From Symsagittifera roscoffensis (Eukaryota > Xenacoelomorpha > Acoela > Convolutidae): DNA of 64,000 bases. The stretch is from NCBI RefSeq assembly GCF_963678635.1, contig NC_087067.1:46922001-46986000 (forward strand). Reading direction: 5' to 3'. Below the pieces are notes generated by a model. It was not told the origin of the DNA. It did no database searches and saw only the letters and a program-made list of their open reading frames with translations. Positions 1 through 10,525 of this stretch are shown here, in pieces. Every line of letters starts with the position of its first letter. The first letter of the stretch is position 1. Both the position numbers and the translations under genes were made by a program.

Positions 1-414
1 CGCGATTAATTGTCCCAAATTGGTCATAATGGCAATCTTTAAACCCCCATAACTTTACGAAAAATAATCACAGGTGAAATATCTTTTCAAATTTAAGCTC
101 AAGACAACAATAACTTTCGAATGATATTTAAAAAATTCCGTCAAAAATGGCTGGTTAAAAATTCGAAATTCGTCTGAAAAAAAACCCACCCCGAGCACAA
201 ATATTCCGTTATTTTCGTATCAAAAGTCGGAACAATAAGTGGATAAGATATAAGTCACAAGACCCAACAGTCACCTATTTATTGTTGTAAACTAGTCCTA
301 TTGTTTGTTGGTATGTTCTTGCCGTAGCATTAAGTGAGAGCTTATAGTGAAAGAACCCTTGTTGAACTTAGTACAATCTAAATTATAGATGTAACATGCC
401 TTCAGAGCCAATCA
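1..414. other. Left flank of the Polinton, no gene seen
   Basis: This is AT-rich sequence with no open frame or repeat that I recognise. It ends in CAATCA (409-414), the left copy of the target duplication. Its natural continuation before the insertion is the sequence after 18645. Confidence 0.6.
409..414. repeat. Target-site duplication, left copy (CAATCA)
   Basis: The same six bases recur at 18640-18645, directly outside the right TIR. Six bp is the usual Polinton duplication length. Confidence 0.93.
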
Positions 415-650
415 AGTAGTATTGTATCGTGTCCCGGATCCTAAGGGGGGGTCCTTCCTAAGGGGGGGGGTCCTCACGTAAAGCAAAATCCTAGGAAAGG
501 GGTCCTTAATTTTTTGGAGGACCCCTATCCTAGGATTTTGTAAATGATCGCAAGTTCCCACCCCTAAAGTAAAAGACCCCCTCCTTAGGATCTTGTTAAG
601 CTGAGCTCAACAACCGGGACGCGATACAATAATTCCTTCTAATTCCTTTG
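415..650 (+). repeat. Polinton left terminal inverted repeat, itself palindromic
   Basis: It matches the reverse complement of 18405-18639. The outer part (415-545) is essentially identical to the right TIR, while the inner ~100 bp is only roughly similar. The repeat is itself a long imperfect palindrome: ATTGTATCGTGTCCC near 420 is answered by GGGACGCGATACAAT near 617, with the hairpin centre at about 512 (CAAAATCCTAGGA at one arm, TCCTAGGATTTTG at the other). It contains two G runs of 7-10 bases. It is likely the replication and integration terminus. Confidence 0.93.
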
Positions 651-1007
651 AAAGCGGTCCCTTTTCCCGCGATAATTAAAATTAATCGTCCTAATTCCTG
701 AACTTTTCTTTTTTTGTCCTAGTTTCATGTGGATATCATTTCCTGGCTTTCTTTTTTTCGTCAAAGATTTGTCATGCTATTAAAGTTTGTTATTGAAAAC
801 AAGCCTAAGGATTTCACACATTTGTTTGAATTAACACTTGGTTTGCGTCTACTAGTTTATTTGCCTGAAGCTATTTATGTTAAAACAGTGATTGAGCTCA
901 ATACGAGTATTTTATTAGTTGTAAATTGGTAAAAACCAAAACATATACAACTCGAAGTATAAAAAGGACGAACAGTAAAAATCATCTGAAAATATATGTT
1001 TCAGACT
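651..1007. other. Space between left TIR and polymerase gene
   Basis: A 67-codon open frame at 729-932 has no recognisable similarity and poor coding character. I see no other element here. Confidence 0.5.
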
Positions 1008-4000
1008 TTAATGTTTATTGTTTTGGTTTTCTTTGCGCTGTTTTTTAGATGGTCGTTCTTCTGAAGCTTCAGATAAAATAAATGGGTTTTTTATAGGGGG
1101 ACCTTCACGGACTCGGCTACTAGAAGCTTCTTCTTCTTCTTGCAGCTCTGCTTCTGAGTGGGGCCGCTGTAAAAATCCCCAATCCGGAAGTGTAAAATCG
1201 GGAGAACTGTTATCAGTTTCATTGTATGAGTTGGCCCACTCGGTGTCCATGTAAATGTCTTCTAGAAAAGCATTTTCTTCAGCGGCTTTATGGCCAAAGG
1301 GCACTGTCGAAATTCCGTCGAAAAGTAGAAAACCTTTTAAGTCGAATGGTGATAATGCAAGTTTATTTAGTTTCACTGTCATATTGGTGTGACCTTTCGA
1401 AACTATATTATAGTTGTACACTCTCATTGTTTTTCCAGTGAATAATGTGTCCCTGAAGGTTTGGTGGACCAGTTCTCTCTGTGCACTCCGTTTAATTCCT
1501 TTGGCACTCAATTTTTGAGTGCCTTCTAAACAGAAGCAAAATTATTATTCTTTTCTACAACGTAGGGGATAGCTTCATTTCACTTCAGCAACTCAATTTA
1601 TACCGAACAAAATTTGATTCATTTTACCAAAAAAGAGCAGAAGACTCTAAATTATGATTAAAAAAGAGGAAAAAAGAGGGAATATGTGGTCAGATAAATC
1701 AACATTTAGGCAACATTGTATAATGTTGCCTAAATCAGCTAAATGCCCATAGTTTAATGCAACAAATTAAGGGGTGTAGGTAGGTTCGTGGTGGTAATTT
1801 TGTTCTGTAAAAGGTAGGAATGGGGGGTGGAAGGGTGGCTTAAAATTTATTTACCATTAAGGACGACCGAATATAGTTTCGGTTTTAGGGCGATGAATTC
1901 TCTGATCGGCTTCCCACCAGTCTCGTCTTTGAACTTCAGCACAACTTTCTTGTTGGTATCCTCGAACAAGAAATGGTCCTTATCGTAATTTGAAAAGTCG
2001 AAATCAGCTTTTATTTTCTCCAAGTCTCGGTAAACGTCATCAGTTTTTATAGCGTAAATAAAACTATCCGTGTCGGAGTAAAGGAGTTCCAAGTTTAGAT
2101 TTGGTTTCATTTTTTGATAATGAAACTGAAACATGAAACGCTTGGCGAGGTCTAGGATGGCCGCACCAACTATCATAGGTTTATCCCACAATATTTTTGT
2201 TACTGAAAAACTAATTGTGGCTAATTGATCGTCAATGATTTGAAAGCTTTTCATTGTGCTCAGAGCTGTTTTTTGTAAAAGTTCTCTCTCATTCCTTACA
2301 ATCTCCAGCTTCTTTCTTCCTAACTTAGACTCCATTGTCTTACCGAAAGCTGAATTAACAATTAGCTTGTAGAAGTTCTCCTGGAATTTATTTACCGCGG
2401 CTTTTCGTAGGCGGGTGTTGAGGTCGACAAAGGGTGCCATCCAGTGACTTTGGCGGAACTGAAGAACTTTTCCGAGGTGAGTTATTTTCATTCCCAGCTC
2501 ATGGTACAATTTTAGGGTAAGGTAGTGCAAAACATAACCTTCTTTAGGATGCAAGGTCTGTAGAAGCTTTGGCACTTTTGGCAGTGTGGTGATTCCCAAT
2601 TTTCCCAACATGTCGACTTGCTCGTTGCTCATTGCACCGATGTCCACTACTTCACGAGAGGGGGCAAGGGGGTAATCAGCAAAGAAGTCGTGAAGCTCTT
2701 CGGGTATGGTTAAATTGACTTCAACTATATAACCCCACTCTGAGGTTTCGCTGGTGAGCAGTATGTCTGCCAGACTTTTTTCAACTATTGAAAAATCGTT
2801 TAAGGGCAAAGGGCAGTGTTTCATTATCCCCCCGTACAAATTGTTTGCATCAATATTGAGGATGTAGCTTGATGGTTCTGAGGGCGAAAAATCGTCGAGG
2901 TATTTATTGTTTGCTTTGTAAAATCGGCGCGCGTAAACCGACGACATGCCTCCTCGTATCATTCGCTGCACAAGGTCTAGATGTTCACGGTCCGTTAAGA
3001 GTTTCAGTTCGGGCTTACAAACTTTTAGAAAGGCGTCCCCGGAAAGGTTACTTGCCGTGAAGTAACAGGCGCAATCCAGCCCGTATGTTTGATAGCACAC
3101 TTCCCGAAAAGCTTCGAAAACGGAAGCAAGCAATAGCACATCTGTAGTCAAGTACAAGTCGTGGTAATCACCAAGTGAGCCACACTTCAGTTCGGTGAAA
3201 ATTTTAAGGGCATGATTGTACTCGCTTCTTGAAACACTCACATCCCCTCCTGTTAGACTATTTTTCCACATTGCTCGTGGGGGAAGGCGAGTTTCTCGGA
3301 ATTTTTCGAATGAGTTGAAGTATGAGTAGGGGTAATGCCCTTTCTGTTTCAACAGACTGACTTTTTCACGTGAGTGGCCGAGTTTTTCAAAATAGTTCTC
3401 CAGCAGAAAAAACTTTTAGTTGGGCAAATTATCGACAAGTTTTGCCAACGATGCTAGCATGAACCTATACGAATCGATGAATCTCAGATTTTCGTAGAGT
3501 TTTTTGATTTTTCCGTTTTTGTCCGTGTACATTTTTATGTAGACTGAGATTGTCAAGGATAAATATTTTTCTTCAGATGCGGGTATTACGGAAAAAGTGT
3601 TTTCCGAATCGCTTTTTTCCAGCGCTTTGATTATAAAGTGTAAATCATAATTTGACAAATTATGAGCTACCACTGGAATGTAATTTGTTGTTTTTCTATT
3701 AATGTTACACTCATTGTGTGCCCAACCCAGGAACTTGTTGGTGTAATGGCAATGATCAAGTACCACTTGATCATTGTCGGAAAAATCATTCTCGCATATC
3801 CAACAAATTGTAGCATCTTCCCGTTCCTGGTCTGTTACACCAGTGAAAGTGTAATATTTTCTTTTTTCTACGTAAATTTGTCTCGCTAACGATTCAAGGG
3901 AGCTAATTAGCTCTTCCATCACATTCGGTCCTCTTTTAAGCTCAAACTTTAACAGGTCTTTTTTCCCAAATTCGATTACTGCTAACGCGTAGCCGCACGG

Positions 4001-5588
4001 TTGATGGATTTCAATTGTTTGCGTGCTAGATTTTCGCGGATCAGGTTGCGGTCCGTATACTGGTAAGAGCAGTGACTCCAAATCAAAGTAGATTACTCTG
4101 GGTACGTACCAACGAGCTGTTAAGTTTTTGAACTTGTGGTCATCTTTTCCCGGCTTGGGCATTGTTATGACGACATCTTCGTCTTGGTAGCACAGTTCTT
4201 GATGTCTTCTCAGAGTTTCGAATGAAGCGCATGTGTGGAAACATTTGCGACAAATCTCAGATTGAAATCGGTGCACTTTGTGCCGCACGTACTCGACCAA
4301 TTTCTGGAGATCACTTATCAACACATAGTGATATTTTGATCCATCTGTCAGCAGCAACAAGTCCACAATCAGGCTAGTAGTGAATCTGCTCGATACTCTT
4401 ATGGGCAACAATTCGCCATCGTTGTACCTGAACAGAAAAATAATTTTTATACCTAGGTTTGGAATGAAATAAAAAGGGTGTTTGAATAGGTGAAGAACAT
4501 TATTGAAGGAATTTTAAAATTTTTAGAAGGGAATTAGAATTTGCTTACCGGAAGACGTTGATTTGACAATTGTTCAACTTTTCAAATCTGTCCATATCCA
4601 TCAGACCCATTGGCATTTCGTATTCCCCATTGATTTTCACAATTCCTTCTTTGTCGAGATTGTAGGTTGAGACTTTGTTTTTCTCCAGCCACCGTCTAGA
4701 TGTGGGGTAGAGGACCGGCTCATTCACATTGTGATATGCGGCAACAAAGCAGTAGAGAAAGCAACGGTCATCATCTTTAGTGTTGATATTTGTGAGCAGA
4801 GTAGATGCTGCGCTGAGTGCATCAGGTAGCTCGAGGTAGGATCCTGCTCTTATTGGTGAGAAGGCCGCGAAACTGATTTGCAATTTTTCAATTCTGTCAA
4901 TAATCCATCCGCTACCATGAGAAGAGAACGAATTGACTTGGTTGACCATATGTTCAATCAGTTCCAAGAATTGAACCCCAGCTATTCCCTCGAAGTACAC
5001 TGTCAATGTCTTAGTGTTCAGAAACAGCATGGTCCTTTCGAAGTTTCCACTGTCCCCGTCTTGCACAGTGGGAATTTTGATCATTCCCACTTCCACGTGG
5101 AATTGCACCTTGTTCGGACCCTCTTTGAACCTTTCCAGTATAAGAGCATCTATTTCCTCCTTGTTTTGCATCATGACTTGAAGCAAATCCATTTCTTTTT
5201 CACCAACTTTGAGATCGTATCGACGCAATTTGCCTCTGAACGCGCTTTCCGTTGGGGCAGCGGAAGACGTCGTCTCAATGCCGTTCCAAACTGGCAATGC
5301 GTGCTTCTTCAGCAAGTGTTGTCCATAGCTTTCCGCGGTGAGAAATATTGTATGGCAATAGATACAATGACTATTCGAAGTCATGTCATGTACCAGCTCG
5401 ACGTGCTCTCGGGCTTCCGACAAACTCTCGAATGACTCGAGACACTCATCGCAAACAGTTTGAGGAGGAGGGGGAGGAAGGATCTTATGAACTTTTTGCT
5501 CATGTCTTCTCAAGTTCCTTTTAGAGCTCAGTATTTTTCCGCACTGCTGGCAAGGAACAGGTGTCGCGATAGAAGTAGAGTTCGGCAT
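1008..5588 (-). pseudogene. Polinton protein-primed DNA polymerase B (pPolB), broken
   Basis: This is the replicative polymerase of the Polinton, expected to copy the element from a protein primer. Reading leftwards from 5588, the N-terminus has three C2H2 zinc-finger-like units (CQQC, CDEC, CIYC with paired histidines). A 3'-5' exonuclease domain follows (YFDLESL and later HNLSNYD), with a zinc insert of HNH/endonuclease VII look (CWICENDF, DHCHYT). The palm has motif A (DANNLYG), motif B (KLIVNSAFGKT) and motif C (YSDTDS). The C-terminal block near 1.0-1.5 kb carries the typical AKGIKRSA, ALSPFD and PFGH signatures. Two spacers with GT/AG-type borders (about 1.53-1.85 kb and 4.43-4.55 kb) look like introns, which some Polinton polymerase genes have. 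About one break is present. An AATAAA sits at the very end of the gene (1013-1018). Confidence 0.93.
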
Positions 5589-6280
5589 TGTTTGTTGAAA
5601 TTACTGAAGTAATTCAGGAAAATTTCAAGAAGTAGAACTGGTTATGAAAAAGCAAAAGCGAGAAGTGACTAGCACCAAAAAACTTTGCGGGTAAGGGCAA
5701 GTAGAAGCCATTAACGAGAGTTATACTTCGCCATCTTGACAATAAGTACTTTCCTTTCCATAAACAGGGTTTATTCTAGCTTTAAGCTCTATATGTCTCA
5801 TCACTCTGCTCAAGTGCAGGGGTTTTGTATACTAAAAACTGATTCATTTACAGCCTCAAACTTTTGCTGTTAATTTTAAGGGTTAGCGATAAAGTTTTGG
5901 CATTTTTTAGGGGACTGGTTTAGACTTTCATTAACATTTCAGCACTAAATTACAAAATTTAAAGCTTAGAAAGATTCAGATAGAGCCTAAAACTTTTTCT
6001 GACTAATTTTAACCGTGAAACAGTAATTTCCTAATGATTTCAAGCCCACTTCTTGGTTTGCGTAAATAGGTATAATAAAAAGTAGAAACATGAGATAAAA
6101 GTATTCAGAAAGTAAAGCCCTCAACTAACTAATTAAGTTGAAATAAACTAGTAAACTTAAAAAATGAAAATTTTGCAAATTTGACACCTTGATAGTTACC
6201 GATGCATGATAAGCATAGATTGTCATTTGAATGTGTAAAAGATATCGGAATCAAAGTTTCCTTCATGTCATTCAGTGTCC
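5589..6280. other. Non-coding stretch upstream of the polymerase gene
   Basis: AT-rich sequence without a supported gene on either strand. It presumably holds the polymerase promoter, but I see no certain TATA box. Confidence 0.5.
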
Positions 6281-6393
6281 CGTGAAACATTTCATATCAT
6301 GTCCTTCGAAATATTAAGGCATGGCCGTTTGGTTTAAGGGGCAATAGCTAACCCGGCGTTGCTCGTCGCTACGCTCCTCGGGAACGCCTCCCG
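6281..6393 (+). repeat. Inner inverted repeat, left arm
   Basis: About 110 bp that recurs in inverted form at 9835-9950 with only a few differences. It contains a GC-rich core (GGCGTTGCTCGTCGCTACGC, then CTCCTCGGGAACGCC) quite unlike the AT-rich surroundings. The match stops sharply at CCTCCCG on the inner side and fades on the outer side. Confidence 0.92.
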
Positions 6394-7497
6394 TTCTGTA
6401 ATTTCAAGTGAAATTTTTTTTTCAAAATAAAGGAAAACCTCAAACTTTTTATGTTGTGAAAAAAGGAAAAGCAATGTTTAAAAAAGTGTCTTTTAAATCT
6501 ATCAACAAAAAAACCAGTAAGTTTTGTGGGACCTCGAGCACAGTTCTACTGGTCAAGTTCGAAATTTAAAAAACATAATTTTTTAACTTCTTTTTTCCTT
6601 CATTTTTAGCTTGAATTATTCGTTCTCGTTTTAAATTCAAGTGAATGTGGTTTGAAATTTTTAGGAGCTATCTGATACGTAATTAGGACAAGCGTAGAAA
6701 TTAAAAAAAAACAATTATAGCCCAATCAATGAGAGTAGACGCTTAAAAAGTTGTGATTTTTTGAGAAAATCTGATTTTTGTGAAAATATTGAAAAAAAAA
6801 TTGGGAAAAAATTTTTTTCTCTCCAAATCCATTGAAACTACCCTCAATCAATTTGCCATGAATTCCTGAGCAGGGTTAAGGGTCATGTTCATTTTTCGAA
6901 AAAAAAACATAATTTTTTTTTTTCACATTTTTACCAAAAAATTTTCCTTTTTACACCCAAAACATGTATATGAATGTAATATAATGCAGATTTATGGCTT
7001 AAAACACTCTCTGCTACTTTGCATAAGACCTGGCTAACCCCACCGGGCACAAAGTATGATGAGAGAGAGGACAGAGAGTGTTTGATAAAAAAGCCAAATA
7101 AATATGGTTGGAATACCAACAAGAAAATGTTGGACCCTTCCATATTTATCTTTCTTTTGAAAAGAAAGCAATATCCCGAAAAGGATATTCCAAATGGGGT
7201 TAACTACTGAGCAAGTGTATTTATCTCTCTCTCTCTCTCTCTCTCATTCTTTCTCAAACAACAATTTTAGCGTAAAATTGATCTCGGTTTGTGATTTTTT
7301 TTCTAGTTTTTCTCTAAGATTTTGCTGAAAACTTTACGGGACAAACTTTAATTGATCTATTAAGCAAAATAAAAACTGAGACAAAAAAATATACACACAG
7401 TAATGTTAAAACAGCTTAGAAGTCAAATCAAACAAAAATGAAAATATAAAACCTTGGAATAATATTTGAAACAAAGGAAAGTTTTTTGTTTAAGTTA
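6394..7497. other. Non-coding part of the inner segment, with a CT microsatellite
   Basis: No gene is supported. It holds A- and T-rich runs (6700-6920) and a short (CT)n tract at about 7226-7244. The two opposed short frames at 6931-7210 look like chance. Confidence 0.5.
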
Positions 7498-8142
7498 TTA
7501 GAAACCTCGAAACTGTAGTTTTCTCTTTTTTGGCGCATAGCAAGCTGCATTTGGAGGAGTGCCTTGAATGAGATCTGGGGTGACTAGATCAATTGTCTCC
7601 GCACTAGATGAAACCCGAGCATCCGAATAGGAAGTTGATTGTTCTGGAGTTGAAACTGCTCCCCTAACAAACGACTCGGGAGACATTGCTGTCGGAATAT
7701 CCCAGTACGCTTCGCGCTCTGCAGAGTCACGAATACATCCCTCCTGATTTTCATACAACGGCATTGACTCGCAGTCATACGCGAAGAGAATTTTTCTTGG
7801 AGACTGCTCGAGCGAGGTTGTGTCGTTTATCTCCGTCTTTTCTAATGCCGGATAGCTCTCGTGAATAGTGCAACTCTCGTACATTCGTTTTCGATTCTGT
7901 CTAAGTAGATCGATGTGATCAAGGAGGTAGTTCGGTAGCATGATATGACTTTTTGTAGTCCATTCCTCGTTTTGATTCTCGTCGTTTTTTCGGGGAGCCA
8001 AGTCATTGAACGGACTTGCTGTAGACGGAGAGACTCTCTCTTTCTGTTGATGGATGACTGCAATCGACTCTCTCGTGTATGTTTGGTAGATAATTGTTCT
8101 TTCTCGATCAGACACTGAGATTATTTGTAAAGGACTAGTCAT
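7498..8142 (-). CDS. Unknown Polinton protein, 214 aa, nuclear-signal-like tail
   Basis: An open frame of 214 codons lying in the inner segment. I do not recognise the family. The protein is hydrophilic and rich in Ser, Thr, Glu and Arg, with no membrane segment or obvious catalytic motif. It ends with PKKRKLQFRGF, whose PKKRK core matches a classical monopartite nuclear localisation signal. It is on the minus strand, divergent from the PC4-like gene at 8769, with about 625 bp between them that could act as a shared promoter. It could be an element-specific regulatory or packaging protein, but nothing in the sequence decides this. Confidence 0.55.
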   Translation of the reverse strand: MTSPLQIISVSDRERTIIYQTYTRESIAVIHQQKERVSPSTASPFNDLAPRKNDENQNEEWTTKSHIMLPNYLLDHIDLLRQNRKRMYESCTIHESYPALEKTEINDTTSLEQSPRKILFAYDCESMPLYENQEGCIRDSAEREAYWDIPTAMSPESFVRGAVSTPEQSTSYSDARVSSSAETIDLVTPDLIQGTPPNAACYAPKKRKLQFRGF

Positions 8143-8768
8143 GACTTGAAGAGGTTTAAAGTTTTGTTAAAATGAAATGACTGAACTACCGAAATGAAAT
8201 TGAGAGAATGAAAAGTATGAAAAGTTTATTAATGAGAATGAGATCAGGAAAGGGGTGGCATAGTTCAATTAAGTCAAAGCTAATAACTTTTTAGGCGAGG
8301 CTGTCAAATTTTATTCATTCTTTTAAGCAGGACGCCTGAGGTCATGTTAGGAATGAATGTGAAAACCCGATTTTTTAGATTTATGTGACAGCTTTATTAT
8401 AGTGGCTACGGGCGAAAGCACTCAAAATCAAGTTTTCATGATAGTTTGCCAGACAAGTATTGTTATGCTGTTAGAAATTCATTACCATGATTCATAACAG
8501 TCATTAAAATAACCGTCACAATAAATAACACTAGAAGATTTTTAGAGTATAGCCGGGGGAAAAAGTAACTAAATACCCATATAAAAAGAGGTTTATCGTT
8601 AAAGAAATTATATCCTTGGTGATTAAGTCTTATCAATATGGCTTAGGGCGCTCGTAAACTTTATCACCTAAATTTTTACTTTGGGAGCGCATGATCTGTC
8701 TCGTATACTGTGATCAGTCATTCTTCAACGTTCCACACTAAAAACCAGTTGGTTGTTATTCATTTATA
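8143..8768. promoter_or_regulatory. Intergenic region between divergent genes
   Basis: No gene is visible. It lies between the starts of the minus-strand 214-aa gene and the plus-strand PC4-like gene, so a bidirectional promoter is plausible. This is an inference from position only. Confidence 0.3.
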
Positions 8769-9119
8769 ATGTACGCTTCTCTTGACACGGATGTAGACTA
8801 TTTCGATGATTTTAGGGATATATCTTCGAATGATAAACGTTTAGTTAGAGTCGGTGCAAAAACATTCGCACAGACCGGTACTTACATAACTATCAAATTG
8901 TACAAAAAAGACGAAGAGGGAACTTTCAAGTAACGACAAGGAATAACTTTGTCAACTGGTGAATTCGAGTCCTTGGCGGACAATTACACAAAAATTAAAA
9001 GGTTGACGAAAGCAAAAAACTGCGACGTGACTGAAAAACTTAGAAAAAAGCGTAAAAAATCTTCATGCTCTGAAAAGGAATGCGAAAGTGAAAACGATGA
9101 TAACTGTCGGGTTGTGTAA
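8769..9119 (+). pseudogene. PC4/p15-like ssDNA-binding protein, broken
   Basis: The gene resembles the C-terminal domain of the transcriptional coactivator PC4 (p15), which binds single-stranded DNA as a dimer. The matching features are a basic first strand (KRLVRVGAKTF), a second strand (TYITIKLYKK), an acidic turn (DEEG) and a third strand of the RQGITLSTGEFESL type, in the order PC4 uses. The tail is Lys-rich (KKRKKSS) and then acidic. Such a protein could coat ssDNA during strand-displacement replication or act on transcription. It is on the plus strand, opposite to most Polinton genes, and just upstream of the 9157 gene. It looks broken about once. Confidence 0.7.
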
Positions 9120-9156
9120 CATTATCAACTCGTTATTCTATTGAAACTTCACAGCA

Positions 9157-9783
9157 ATGGTTAAAGCCATGTATGAGCAATCCCCTGATTATTTCAAACA
9201 GTTCCGTAAAAATTACAAATTTTTCATCCTGAATCATGAACCCAACTTTTCAGGCTTCGCTTCAAAAGCAAATTTTGCAGTATCCTCCCATTCGAATAAA
9301 TTAGATTTTTGCAACCATTCGATTGACAACGAAAAACATTATCATGTGCTGGTCGAATTTACGAAAGAGTCTACCAATTTACTTAACAAGATGACTTCAA
9401 AAGCCTTCGTTGTTCCTTGTCTTCTCTCTACATTCAAATATTTAATTTTGGGTTGCTCCAACTATGAATTGTCTGGCCCTCTGATGGAAAAACTGAAAAT
9501 AGCTGTGAATTATAACTCCATCAACAACTTAGATGTTAGTGGTGTTCCAGTTCGCAGACGATTGCCTCAAGTTTGCTTCGGCTCGCAGACTAAATCTGTT
9601 CAAACTCAAACTGACCTGATTACTAACGTAACAATTGAACGGTTTACTATTATTTTGAATGGTGAAAACGCTGCTGAGTTTTCTAAAATAATTGACATAA
9701 TTTTAAGTGGGTATGGTTGTATGGAAATTGATTCAAACACTTTGTTTGTGAAATTTATCATGGAGAAGAAATTCAAGTTTTAA
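9157..9783 (+). CDS. Unknown 208-aa protein with a possible HUH motif (parvovirus Rep-like?)
   Basis: A complete plus-strand frame following the PC4-like gene. The stretch HYHVLVEF at about residues 62-69 matches the His-hydrophobic-His metal-binding motif of HUH endonucleases and is close in wording to the HMHVLVE of dependoparvovirus Rep proteins. A hydrophobic strand (YKFFILNHE, about residues 20-28) precedes it. I cannot point to a certain catalytic tyrosine with its lysine, and no helicase motifs are present, so a full Rep is not claimed. It could be a nicking-domain-only protein or an unrelated Polinton protein. Confidence 0.5.
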   Translation: MVKAMYEQSPDYFKQFRKNYKFFILNHEPNFSGFASKANFAVSSHSNKLDFCNHSIDNEKHYHVLVEFTKESTNLLNKMTSKAFVVPCLLSTFKYLILGCSNYELSGPLMEKLKIAVNYNSINNLDVSGVPVRRRLPQVCFGSQTKSVQTQTDLITNVTIERFTIILNGENAAEFSKIIDIILSGYGCMEIDSNTLFVKFIMEKKFKF

Positions 9784-9834
9784 ATATTGGTTTTCTTTCG
9801 CTCTTGTATTTCAAAAAAAATGTTACTACACAAG

Positions 9835-9950
9835 CGGGAGGCGTTCCCGAGGAGCGTAGCGACGAGCAACGCCGGGTTAGCTATTGCCCCTTAAACCAAA
9901 CGGCCATGCCTTAATATTTCAAAGGACTTGATATGAAACTTTTCGCGGTT
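9835..9950 (-). repeat. Inner inverted repeat, right arm
   Basis: Reverse complement of 6281-6393 with a few differences. It starts 52 bp after the stop of the 208-aa gene and closes a 3.67-kb segment. Confidence 0.92.
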
Positions 9951-10044
9951 CACATGAACTTGCAGAAAAAATTTTTGTTGTTAATAAGAATGAATTGAAA
10001 AAAAAACGAATTTATAAATTTTACAAAAACATCAATAAATTAAT

Positions 10045-10482
10045 TTAGAATAACATATGTTTGGCAAATCTTATCAAATCATGATCATTAAGTTTGAAAC
10101 CTATTGGAAATTTGTTTGTGATTATAACATGAGCAACATAAATACAATAAAGTCCGCATAACACTGAATCAGCTGATTGTATTGGTTTTTTCAACAGTAG
10201 CTGATTTCCCTCGTGAATTGTACGTCGCATATTCTTGTACACGAGGGGATAATCACATAATCGTTTACCTAGAGGATCTGCGAAGAATATCTGTCCTCCA
10301 GCTTGAGCAAAAAGCAACCAGTGTGTTCCAGGTTGATCCGATGGTGAGGCATTCATAATCATGAATGTATTATCGTTTTTCAGTACTGAAGAGCATGGCA
10401 AATCTGCCGGAAAAACACCTCTAAAGCGATGTTTCAAATGTTTACAACGGTTAATAATTTCTACTAGTTGAAGATTATCCAT
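10045..10482 (-). CDS. Adenain-like maturation cysteine protease
   Basis: A 145-aa capsid-maturation protease of the adenovirus/Polinton type (C5-like, ULP fold). The catalytic set is visible: His54 in GTHWLLFAQ, Asp69 in FADPLG, Gln102, and Cys109 in VLCGLYC, with spacing like that of adenovirus protease. It should cleave the capsid and pVI-like precursors inside the particle. It lies 43 bp downstream of the major capsid gene on the same strand. Length is somewhat short for the family (adenain ~205 aa) but normal for Polintons. The frame looks whole. Confidence 0.92.
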   Translation of the reverse strand: MDNLQLVEIINRCKHLKHRFRGVFPADLPCSSVLKNDNTFMIMNASPSDQPGTHWLLFAQAGGQIFFADPLGKRLCDYPLVYKNMRRTIHEGNQLLLKKPIQSADSVLCGLYCIYVAHVIITNKFPIGFKLNDHDLIRFAKHMLF

Positions 10483-10525
10483 GTCTATCTTAGGTCATAA
10501 GAGTGTTTTTGGTAATTTTTCTATC

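Noticed and set aside
4878-5435. Plus-strand frame of 185 codons in the polymerase gene
   Set aside because: Antisense of the N-terminal polymerase block, with no domain of its own.
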